From NCBI GenBank assembly GCA_036426205.1, contig CM071586.1:8653114-8717113 (forward strand): DNA of 64,000 nucleotides. The letters run 5' to 3'. The notes below the pieces were generated by a model. The model saw only the letters and a program-made list of their open reading frames with translations. It was not told the origin of the DNA and did not search any database. The stretch comes from Ascaphus truei (taxonomy: Eukaryota; Chordata; Amphibia; Anura; Ascaphidae). Below are positions 54,821 to 64,000 of this stretch, piece by piece. The position numbers and the translations under genes are program-made. How positions within the stretch are numbered: position 1 is the stretch's first letter; every line of letters begins with the position of its first letter.

Positions 54821-56763
54821 TGTAATTGTTAAAATTAAACTTTAAATTTCACTGGCAACACAAGCCTATAAAATATCTGGGTGTCCACATCACCAGAAAC
54901 GTCAAAGATATATACGACGCAAATTATCCCAATCTAATCAGGACTCTAAAATCAGACTTACAAAAGTGGACATCCAAAAGGATCTCCTGGATAGGAAGAA
55001 TCCATAGTGTCAAAATTAATTTACTCCCCCGAATCTTATATCTCTTTCAAACTCTCTCAGTGCCACTCAGATTGAGGGACCTGCACTCACTTCAATCTGA
55101 CATCTCTAAATTTATATGGGGAGATAAAAAACCAAGAGTCAGCAGAATCAATATGAAAAGGTCGGTCTTGGCTGGGGGCCTAGCGGTACCCTGCCTGTTA
55201 TCATATTACAGTACAAAGCGGCACAGTTGAGCCAAATCATGCAATGGCAGTCGGACCCGAGATCTAAGAGATGGGTCGAATTAGAGAGCGCAGCCTGTGC
55301 ACCAATAGAATTACGTAATCTAATCTGGCTCCCCAAAACAGCACGAAAAGGTGCTAATATGCCGCTATCCTCAATGACCAACTCATTGTCAATCTGGGAG
55401 GCCACAAAAATTAGGCATTCCCTTACATCGACACGCTCTATGATGTCACCCCTGTGGAATAATTCTGAGTTCGTGCCGGGCCTTTCGGTCGGTAATATAT
55501 CAATTTGGAGAAAGAAAGGTTATAATCGGATTAAAGATCTGGAAGGTCATGACAGAAAAATTAAGACGTTTGATCACGTCAGACTAGAAAAAGAGATCCC
55601 CCACTCAATTCTTTAGATACCTCCAGGTCAGGGCGTTCTATAACAAATTTGCCCCATACCCACCATTGACATCCTTCGAAAAGCTCTGTCTGGCAGAGAC
55701 CGACACAAAGGGACTTACCTCGCAGCTATACAGCGAAGTGATCAGTACTAGCGATCAAGCCCATGAGATAACCTCATATAGATCACGGTGGGAAGCAGAC
55801 ATCGAAGAGTGTCTGGAGGACAAGGACTGGAGTGCTATCTTTCTAGCCACAGCAAAGAGTTCCATATGTACCACCCTCAAGGAGAACGCATATAAGGTCC
55901 TGATGCGATGGTACCTTACCCCACTGAAATTATCCAGGTTCGTGCCGGGATCCTCCCTGCTGTGCCCCCGCCAGTGTGGAGGATCAGCAGACCTGTTCCA
56001 TATGCTGAGGTCTTGCCCGTGGATCTCCCCATTCTGGGAGACAATTAGACTTTGGCTACAGAGACTGTTTGATCTCACTATTCCCCCGGATCCATGGCTG
56101 TTTCTCCTGAACAGACCACTAGCGGGTCTCTCTAAAGCTCACAATAAACTCATTGCTCACTTTGCACTTGCAACACGGTGTGAGATCGCAGCATTATGGA
56201 AAAGCTCAAACATACCAACCATCCCAAAAATTCGGAATCGCATTTGGTTTATCTGCCAGATGGAAAAGTTAACGAGTCTGGTTAACGACACTGGCGACAA
56301 TTATCTAAAAGTCTGGACGCCTTGGCTGGCACAGACAGATATCCCAGGGATAGAAAGGGCATCAATTTGTACGTCTTCCGGTTTGTCCGTCTGTATGGTT
56401 GTTTGTCTGTCGGTCTGTGTCTTTATATTTGTTTGTCTACCTATGTCGTGGTTTACCTGTTGGTATATACGTTGTTTGGCTGATTCGCGTGTCTGCCTGT
56501 TTGTCGGTTGGGCTGCTGGTGAGTCGGTAACTGAGTCCAAGCGTCTGGCTCCCTCGGTCAGAATGTTGGTCTGACACCGTTGTATTAACTCTGGAAGGCG
56601 AGCCCCGTCGAGATGCCCCTCTCGGCTCACCAGTTAGACCACAGTTCAAAATCTTGATATACTATATCATTATATATTCAGATACAATGAGGATCATCAT
56701 GTCAAAATGTACCTTTGAATGTATTGCTGTAAACCAATAAAAATGTAAGTTACAAAAAAAAGA
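54821..56763 (+). mobile_element. 5'-truncated Tx1-like L1
   Basis: ORF2 C-terminal third, 3' UTR and A-rich tail (accaataaaaatgtaagtta, caaaaaaaag). It sits between two copies of unit B. Confidence 0.88.
54826..56355 (+). pseudogene. L1 ORF2 C-terminal third, two frameshifts
   Basis: Homologous to 4570-6080: KYLGVHITRN, SWIGRIHSVKINLLPRILY, GGLAVPCLLSYY, then a frame change near 55215; SLSIWEATK, then another near 55610; NAYKVLMRWYLTPLKL, LCPRQCGGSADLFHMLRSCP. It keeps Cys where the first L1 has a stop at 5600. It cannot encode RT because the RT core is missing. Confidence 0.9.
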
Positions 56764-56782
56764 ACAGGATGTATTGTGTGAC

Positions 56783-57296
56783 TGTCGGGGTCGCCTAGAC
56801 CTCCTGCCTAGCCATAGCTTCCTTGTCCACTGGGTGTGCTGCTGCCTTCTGTTGGCTCTGGGTTCCTCTGTATCTGTCTTCTTGTTGCTCCTGTCTCTGT
56901 CCTTATAGCTTGCTTCCTGTCTGTTGGGTTTGCCTTTGCTTGAAGTCAGATTCCTGATGCACATGCTTCTGATATCCTGATCTGTTTTCTGTACCTGTAC
57001 CATAGAAGTCTGTTCACAGTAAAAGCCCTTGCTGGTAATCTGGCTTGTCCCTGTTTGTTCCTGTTCTCAGTCCCTGCCCCCAGACCTGTCCTTGCTCCCC
57101 TGTCCTGTTCCAGTCTCCTCGTTGCCGACCTCTGCCTGTTACCTGACTTCGCTACCTGCCGCCTGCCTCGGACCTCTGCTTGTTACCTGACGTCGCTACC
57201 TGCCGCCTGCCTCGGACCCTCTGATTGTGACCCCTACTACGCTTCCTGCTGTTCCGGCCACCGAGATCCTACCCGCCACAGGAGTCTCCCGTGACA
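56783..57296. mobile_element. Solo LTR, Ty3/gypsy style
   Basis: 514 bp starting TGTCGGGG and ending CGTGACA, flanked by gtgac at 56778-56782 and 57297-57301. It has a ~53-bp direct repeat inside (cctgccgcctgcctcggacc, twice). Splits unit B sequence. Confidence 0.8.
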
Positions 57297-57301
57297 GTGA
57301 C

Positions 57302-57955
57302 GTTTCATTGTAAAACACTGGCAGTCGCGTGCTATGTGTGTATTTTGTGATTGTGTGTAATGTGCGACTATTACACTATATTCTGTATTATCAGGCATTT
57401 GGGGCGGGTTTTCTGTCTTTTATATCAGTTTTTACTCATTATTGCGGGTTCTGTAATAAGGTTTCTAATTAGTGACACAGAGCAGTGAGTTACACACCTG
57501 CTAACTTTCCAAGCACTCGCTCACTTTAATCCCTAGTCTGACGGGCTCCTTATCTGGGCTGCTCACCTGAAACTGAACATGCTGCAATGTGAAGCCATAC
57601 TGAGTATAACCTCCCATCTCCAACCAGCTCAATTATCTTCTAATTACAGAACAAGAACCCCTAAAACATTGCTAAGACTCCTACAGATCCGACTGCTGGG
57701 CTGAGCTGCCAATTATAACGCCCTGTGACGATTAGTTACCCCTGTGTTTTAATGGGCAGCTGCCACACACACACAGTGACACAAACACAAACATGTCACA
57801 CCTTATTTCAGTTGTATACCTAAGAACAAATAGCTGTGTATGAAAATATTCACACTCGATTTAAACCGGGGTTTTTATGGTCAAAGATATTGTTTAATAA
57901 AACAGCATCACCAGTGTTTCATGGGTTAAAACCAGTATTGCCCCAGCAGCAAGAG
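57302..57955. repeat. Partial copy B'' of the duplicated unit
   Basis: Continues unit B after the solo LTR and matches 25345-26050 to about 57955, then diverges. Confidence 0.85.
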
Positions 57956-58440
57956 CATAATGCATGGTGCTAAGAACCGTATACAGTCATAGTAATATTG
58001 AGATAATGATGGTAAATCCTGTGTGAGGTCTGGTATGTGATCTTGATTGTAGGGAGGGTACTGGGTGTGGTATCCTAGTTGGTAAACCAGCATAGATGGT
58101 GTCCAGGAACCCAAAAGCTAATGATCACCCTAATAAATAATACCCTGATCCCTTAACAGAATAATATAACCATGTAGCAAGCAGGAAAAACTCACGAATC
58201 TGCTGCAGCGTCCATGTTAATCCCGGTAGGGTAATGCCTTGCCTTTTTTCCTTCCATGACTATTAAACCCTTTTATGGATAACGCACTTTCCTCCTAATT
58301 TTCTTTTTTGGATGATTCCGGTTGTGCTCTACCATTTCTCTATCCTATTGCATATATATATATATACACATACATACATACACAATGTTTCAGAATGCCT
58401 CTCTGCGATATCATCCTGGCTGGCCCTCCCCCGACTTTGG
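57956..58440. other. Non-coding, no gene recognised
   Basis: AT-rich; short (at)n and (catacata)n at 58353-58385. Confidence 0.4.
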
Positions 58441-60921
58441 TGCTCTCTGCGAGGTGAGGCGGTGCTCTCTGCGAGGTGAGGCGGTGCTCTCTGCGAGGTG
58501 AGGCGGTGCTCTCTGCCAGGTGAGGCGGTGCTCTCTGCCAGGTGAGGCGGTGCTCTCTGCGAGGTGAGGCGGTGCTGCCTCTGTGAAGTGAGGCGGTGCT
58601 CTCTACGTGGTGAGTCTTGTGCTCTCCGTGAGTGAGGCGCGTGCCTTAACATATCTTGAGGACGCAGTGCTCTCTGCTAGGAGACGGTGCTCTCTTGCTG
58701 CTTAGTGTGTCCGGTGCTCTTTGGTGTGTGAGGCGGTGCTCTCTGCGAGGTGGAGCTGTGATGCCTCGTGAAGGTTAGGTCGGTGCTTCTCTCTCCCCTG
58801 CCGAGGTGAGACGGAGCTCTCGCTGTTTTTTATGGCGCTGCCTCTGAAGGTGAGGCCCGCTGCTTCTCGAGGTGAGAGTTGGTGCTCTCTGCTGAGTGGG
58901 GCGTGCTCCTCTGCGCAGGGTGAGTGGTGCTGGCTCCGCCTCTGCAGGTAGGCGGTGCACTCTCGTTCGAGGTGAGGGTGTGCTCTCTGTTGAAAGGTGC
59001 CTCTGTCTCCGCGAGTGAGGAGGCGTGCTCGTCTGCGAGGTGAGGGGGAGCGGTGCTCTCTCGAGGTGAGGCGTGCTTTCCCCTGCGAGGTGAGGCGGTG
59101 CTCTCTGCGAGGTGAGGCGGTGCGTCTCTGCGAGGTGAGCGGTGCTCTGGTGGTGAGGGTGACCTGTGGGAGGTGGGCTCTCTGTGGAGGTTGAGGCGGT
59201 GCTCTGTGGGAGGTAGAGCGGTGCTCTGATAGAGATCGGTGCACTCTTGAGGTAGGCGGTGCTCTCTGCCAGGTGAGGCGGATGATCTCTGCCAGATGAG
59301 GCGGTTCTCTCTTCCAGGTGAGGCGGTCTTCCTAGGAGCCGTTGCGGTGCTCTCTGCCAGTGAGATGCAGGCTCTCTCCCAGTAAGGCGGTGCTGTCTCT
59401 GTGAAGTGAGCGGTGGCTGCCATCTGTGATTGAGTCGGTGCTCTCTACGTGTTAGGAGGCGCTGCTCTCCCTGTGGAGCATCTGTGCATCTCCGTGAGTG
59501 AGGCCTGCTTACTTCTGACGGTGAAGTCCGTGTCGTCTCCTGCGAGGTGAGGTGGTGCTTCCTCGCTGACGTGAGGTGGTGCTCTCTGCGAGGTGAGGCG
59601 GTGCTCTCTGCGAGGTGAGGTCGGCTCTCTGCGAGGTTGGCGGTTCCTCTCTGCTCGCGAGTGAGGCGGTGCTGCTCATGCGAGTGGATGGCGGTGACTC
59701 TCTCGGGGTGATGGTGGCTCTCTGCGAGGTAGGCGGTCCTCTCTGCGAGGTGAGGCGGTGAACTCTCTGCGAGTGAGGCGTGTCTTGCGTGCCTGCGAGT
59801 GAGCGGTGCTCTCTGCGAGGTGAGGCGTGGCTCTCTCTGCGATTTATGCGGTGCTCTCTCCTTCGCGAGGTGAGGCGTGTCTCCCGGTAGTGAGGCGGTG
59901 CTCTCTACAGGTGAGGCTAGGTGCTCTCTTGAGATGGAGGCGGTGCTCTCTTCTGCGAGGTGAGGCGGTGCTCTCTGCGAGGTGAGGCGGTGACTCTCTT
60001 GCGAGGTTGAGGCGTGTGCTTCTCCTCTGCGAGTAGGGAGGAGGCGGTGCTCTCTGCGAGGTGAGGCGGTGCTCTTGCGAGGTGAGACGGTGCTCTCGGC
60101 GAGTGAGGCGGTGCTCTCTGCGAGTGAGGCGGTGCCTCCTGCGAGGTGAGGGTGGGCTCTCTGTCGAGGTGAGCGGTGCTGCCATTGTGAGTAAGCATGC
60201 TCTCTGCGAGGTTGAGGGTGCTCTCTGCTAGGTGAGGCGGTGCTCTCTAGAGGGTGAGGGTGCTCTCTCTAGGTGGGCGGTGCTCCCGGGAGGTGAGGCG
60301 GTGCATCTCTACGAGTGAGGCGGGTGCTCTCTGCGAGGTGAGGCGGTGCTCTCTGCAGTGTAGGCGGTGCTTCTCTGCGAGGTGAGGCGGTGCTCTCTGC
60401 GCGAGGTGAGGCGGTGCTCTCTGCGAGGTGAGGCGGTGCTCTCTGCGCGAGGTGAGGCGGTGCTACTCTGTCGAGGTTGAGTCGGTGCTCTCTGCATGGA
60501 GGTGAGGGGTGCTCTCTCGCGACGGTGAGGCGGTGCTTCTGCGAGTGGGCGATGGCTCTCGATGGGAGGTGAGGGCGTAGTCTTGCGTGTGAGGCGGTTC
60601 TCTGCGAGTGAGGGTGCTCTCTGTCGAGGTGCCGGCGTGCTCTTGCGAGGTGAGGCGGTGCTCTCTGCGAGGTAGGCGGTGCTTACCGGGAGGTGAGGCG
60701 GTGCTCTCTACGAGGTGGGCGTCTCTGCGATGGTGAGGCGGCGGCTCTCCGAGGTGAGCGGGCTCTCTGCGAGGTGAGGCGGTGTTCTCTTGCGAGGTGA
60801 GTGCGGTGCTCTCTCTGTGAGGTGAGCGGTGCTCTCTCTCTGCGAGGTGAGGCGGTGCTCTCTACGAGGTGAGGCGGTGCTCTCTGCGAGATGAGGGGAT
60901 GCTGCCTCTGTAAGGTGAGGC
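58441..60921. repeat. Large 22-bp minisatellite, about 110 copies
   Basis: Unit ctctgcgaggtgaggcggtg(ct), degenerate with many small indels over ~2.5 kb. Antisense Ser/Arg/His-rich frames across it are readings of the repeat. The 15027 locus has only about two units. Confidence 0.93.
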
Positions 60922-61495
60922 TGTGAGAGCCAGTCACACGTGGGATGAGGTGGGGGGGGACAACATGGGTGTCGGTTCAAATGTTGGATGATGGGGGGGG
61001 GGGAGGGTCAGTGGGTAGCCGACACTCTAGGGATGAGGTGGGGGGGACAGTGGGAGCCGGTCACACGTGGGATGAGGTGGGGGGGACAGTGGGAGCCGGT
61101 CACATGTGGGATGAGGTGAGGGCGAGACAGTGGGAGCCGGTCACATGTGGAATGAAGGAGGACAGTGGGACACGGTCACACATGCGATGAGGTGGGGGGG
61201 GACAGTGGGATGAGGGGGGGACAGTGGGAGCCGGTCACACGTGGGATGAGGTGTTGGGGACAGTGGGAGCTGGTCACACGTGGGATAAGGTGGGGGGGGG
61301 ACAGTGGGAGTCGGTCACAAGTGGGATAAGGTGGGTGGACAGTTGGAGCCTGTCACACTTGGGATGAGGGGGGGGGGACACAGTGAGAGCAGTACACACG
61401 TGGGATGAGGTGGGGGGCAGTGGGAGCCGGTCACACGTGGGATGAGGTGGGGGGGGGGGACAGTGGGAGCCGGTTACACGTGGAATGAGGTGCCC
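60922..61495. repeat. About 39-bp minisatellite, about fourteen copies
   Basis: Same unit as 15082 and 27962, with variable G-runs. Confidence 0.9.
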
Positions 61496-61616
61496 CAGTG
61501 CTACTGTGTGAGACCTGGAGTAAATTGCTATGGGCCAGATATACTAAGTGCTGCTAGGCATATGATTGGAACAGAATGTTTTATGGAGTAGCGCTGATTA
61601 GTAATATAGCTTATAT
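61496..61616. repeat. Tail of the VNTR composite repeat
   Basis: Matches 15233-15355 and 28321-28442. Confidence 0.8.
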
Positions 61617-61764
61617 CAGGGGTGAGCAAACTTTTTCAGCCGAGTCCCCCTTTTCATCCATGAAATTTCTCGGGCCCCCCCTGCCTCATGTAATCAATAT
61701 CACATGGGGAAAAAAAACCCTTTACTAAACGGTATACAATGTAAATACAAATACGTCTAAATAC
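61617..61764. mobile_element. hAT-like terminal fragment, second copy
   Basis: caggggtgagcaaacttttt onward, matching 15356-15502. Confidence 0.5.
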
Positions 61765-61950
61765 TGTGACAGAGTCACTGACTCAGTAGGCTGGAACAGG
61801 ACAATGTTTCTCTGGGTGAGGGATATGTGACAGTCACTGACTTACTGTAGTAGGCTGGAACAGTGAATTTAGAGATGCTGCAGCCAGTCCACAGAGCGTT
61901 AATCTCCTCACAGAGAAAGAGAAGCAGCTCAAAACTGATTAATCAGGGGC
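61765..61950 (+). repeat. Partial LTR of the myosin-like element
   Basis: Matches the first part of the 15503 LTR until ctgattaatcag, then a different sequence begins. Confidence 0.75.
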
Positions 61951-62925
61951 TGGGCACCACAGGTGTGTGATGACGTCACTCTCGCGACGTCAACAGTGAG
62001 CGGAGAGCAGGGAGGAGTGTTGGAGCAATAGAGGCCACGATTATCAGGTCGTATACAGCTAAGCCCTACTTGCAACAGTTGTTGCATGATCACACTGCCA
62101 ACTGTCCTGGTTATAGGTGCACTTGGATACATATGCGTCAGGACTTTGTGGCTTTTCTTTGCCGGGGGGGGGAGCTTGTCATCCGATTACACGGTCAGGA
62201 GACATAATATATATCCCCTTCGGTGATTAGTAGCTTTGCTGCGCCTCTATTTACCTGTTTAGCCTGTTGGCTGTGCACTCTAGGTACAAGCTGAGTGTGG
62301 TGATTCAAGTAACCAGCGTGCCTGGGTTAAGTACAACTGCCAGACACTGTATAATGACTGATGGGATTTACACCTTCAATATAGCCCACAACCAGTCAGA
62401 CATTGTGCGGACAGTCCCTCAGGAAGGGATATAGATGCTAAACCCTCTGTATATACATTGATGATACTACTAGTATTAACTGGTTGGAGTGCTTGGTTAT
62501 ATATGTCTTACACAGCGTGCATGATTGAACACAATACTGCTAGTTACCATTGCAGACGACACAGACAGGTTATACATACATATATATTAGCTGTTTCATC
62601 ACAGCACATAATATAACTATACTACTCTACCCACTCCTGCACCCACTCCCTGTTTCTTTTAATATTTATAGTTGTCTTTGCATGTGTTAAATAAACTTTT
62701 TTTTATATATATCCTCAATTTGGTGTATGGGGTTTTCTACCCAGGGATTGAATTCTTCCCAGCCATTTATAGTAGAAGGGAGTGCAAATAGGATTTCTTT
62801 TGGGTTATCTCAACCCTACACCCTGTCCACTCATACTTACCTCCCGTATGCACCCCTATCTAAATGTACATACTCTTGATTACATTTTGGTGAGCGACAA
62901 CACAACCCTTCTCAGACTTTTTAAA
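61951..62925. other. Insertion or replacement within the second LTR-element copy
   Basis: About 975 bp with no match in the first copy. Has a palindromic TGACGTCA near its start and ttaaataaactttttttt at about 62689. It replaces the rest of the LTR, primer site and leader. Origin unknown. Confidence 0.4.
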
Positions 62926-63680
62926 GGATACAGTATGCTGGGCCTGTCATGAACCAGGTCACACGGGGGAAGTGTGTCCCCAAATTCTCAAATATAAACA
63001 GTGGCAACAGGAGCTGAACTAGCAGCCGCACTGAGTGAAAGAAGAAATACAGAAGGACAGCTTCAAGACCTGAGGAGGGACCTGGAGTCTGAGCGTACTG
63101 GCCGCAAGATGGCAGAGATACAAAAGCGTGACCCGGAGGAGGAGCTCGAGGCTCTGAAGACTGAGCAGGACGCTACGTTGGACTCTACTGCTGCCCAGTA
63201 GGCGGTTTCTCAGATGAAGCTGGAGAAAAAGGCTACAAACTTAAGACAGACACTTGGGTCACGGAAGCAGTACATGGTAAAGATGGCGGTACAATTAAGA
63301 CAAAAGGAAGTAATGCACAGGTGTCTCCTCTACAGGAAAAGGTATGGGCCCAGTCCATGCGTCCGTATCCTACACAAACTAATGCAGATGATGACAATGG
63401 TACAGTGAAAGCCGGGGACACAACTCAACTGCAAAGAGATGACGACTTTTGAGCCGCCTGAACGAGTAGCGCGCCCCGGTAAACATGACTGCAGTGCCCA
63501 TGGGACCCAATGTAGATTCCTTGTTGTGAGGGCAACCGCTGTGAAGAAGCAGTTACAAATGGGGTGGAAGGGTGTCTGTGATCGTAAACTAAAAGACCTC
63601 ACGGATTGTTCAACACTACTCCCGTCGGAGTAAGTTAATGAGTCAAGAAAGAAAGGCTCAAATCTTCAAGACTGTCTACT
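62926..63680 (+). pseudogene. Internally deleted copy of the CCHC/myosin-like region
   Basis: 62926-63013 matches 16717-16815 (CCHC knuckle, all four ligands kept). It is joined directly to sequence matching 17478 onward: [18 protein letters not shown] and [16 protein letters not shown], then STAAQ and a stop at 63199. The 17783-18097-like segment follows to 63633. About 660 bp are deleted relative to the first copy. Confidence 0.75.
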
Positions 63681-63682
63681 GC

Positions 63683-63850
63683 AAGCATGTCAAACTCAAA
63701 GGCTAACCCGGGCCAAATAAACAAGGTTTAAGTTTAGGTGGGCCGCAAAAAAACAAAAACTTCAATTTTCATAGAAACGTAGGTTTATTTCGAAAAGTAC
63801 ACTATAAATAAAAAAAGAACAAGAACAACGATAAAATTAATGTTTTCTTC
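63683..63850. mobile_element. hAT-type end
   Basis: gcatgtcaaactcaaaggct, then gggccaaataaac and gtgggccgcaaaaaaac: the common style of hAT termini in vertebrates. No transposase in the window. Confidence 0.45.
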
Positions 63851-63854
63851 CTGA

Positions 63855-64000
63855 CACTTGGCATCTCTGACTCTCTCTCTCAGACTCTCTCTCTCTCTCA
63901 GAGTCTCTATCACTCTCTCTCACTCTCTCACTCTCAGACTCTCTCTCACTCTCAGACTCTCGCTCACTCTCAGACTTTCGCTCACTCTCTGACTCTCAGA
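63855..64000. repeat. (CTCTCA)n/(TCTC)n microsatellite at window end
   Basis: Simple ct-rich repeat with regular agactctc interruptions; continues past the window. Confidence 0.92.

Noticed and set aside
58441..60921. CRISPR-like array of short repeats
   Set aside because: Units are head-to-tail with no spacers, in a vertebrate genome; it is a minisatellite.
58329..60980. Long antisense frames rich in HRLTSQRAPPHLAEST-type peptides
   Set aside because: A 22-bp unit read through all frames gives these repeats; no conserved frame and many indels.

Overview
The window looks like nuclear DNA from an amphibian, most likely a frog. The evidence is Tx1-type L1 LINEs, CR1/L2 LINEs, Penelope-like elements (PLEs), hAT and Ty3/gypsy-type LTR pieces, one multi-C2H2 zinc-finger exon, and exons of an MHC class I heavy chain with spliced phase-1 boundaries. 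No bacterial or viral gene organisation is present. Species cannot be fixed from the sequence alone.

Layout. 1-6543: a full-length but dead Tx1-like L1 with a target-site duplication. 6.6-7.3 kb: Penelope-like terminal repeat carrying a hammerhead-ribozyme fold. 8.3-9.4 kb: an intact eight-finger C2H2 zinc-finger coding exon. 10.3-14.66 kb: a CR1/L2 LINE (ORF1 esterase and start of the endonuclease) split by a 2.1 kb L1 derivative that keeps an intact ORF1 and has lost most of ORF2. 14.66-19.94 kb: a VNTR-bearing composite repeat, an hAT-like piece, then an LTR retroelement with a Leu-type primer site, a CCHC knuckle and a segment resembling non-muscle myosin tail; its 3' LTR is split by a solo LTR. 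20-30 kb: palindromic DNA-transposon-like pieces, microsatellites, minisatellites and another ribozyme-bearing PLE end. 30.5-34.9 kb: PLE GIY-YIG and RT fragments, a gypsy gag fragment and a truncated L1.

35.6-47.65 kb: an MHC class I gene on the + strand: alpha2 exon (35595), alpha3 exon (43542), transmembrane exon (45190), two cytoplasmic exons (47143, 47365) and a polyA signal (47642). No alpha1 or leader exon was found. Introns are filled by a G-rich minisatellite, PLEs and a CR1 LINE. 48.4-54.5 kb holds near-copies of the gene's 3' end and of a neighbouring 1.6 kb unit. The copies differ mainly by single-base indels, which suggests duplicated haplotypes or poorly polished long reads rather than separate genes. 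54.8-57.3 kb: a 5'-truncated L1 and a solo gypsy-type LTR. 58.4-61.6 kb: a large 22-bp and a 39-bp minisatellite. 61.6-64 kb: an internally deleted second copy of the myosin-like LTR element and an hAT-type end.

Only the zinc-finger exon and the MHC class I exons look like host coding sequence; one LINE ORF1 is intact. The most notable signals are eight hammerhead-like motifs in PLE ends, two with a C3U/G8A swap in the catalytic core; the myosin-like coiled coil inside an LTR element; a class I alpha2 domain lacking two peptide-anchoring residues; and tandem copies of splice-acceptor/exon pieces in that gene.
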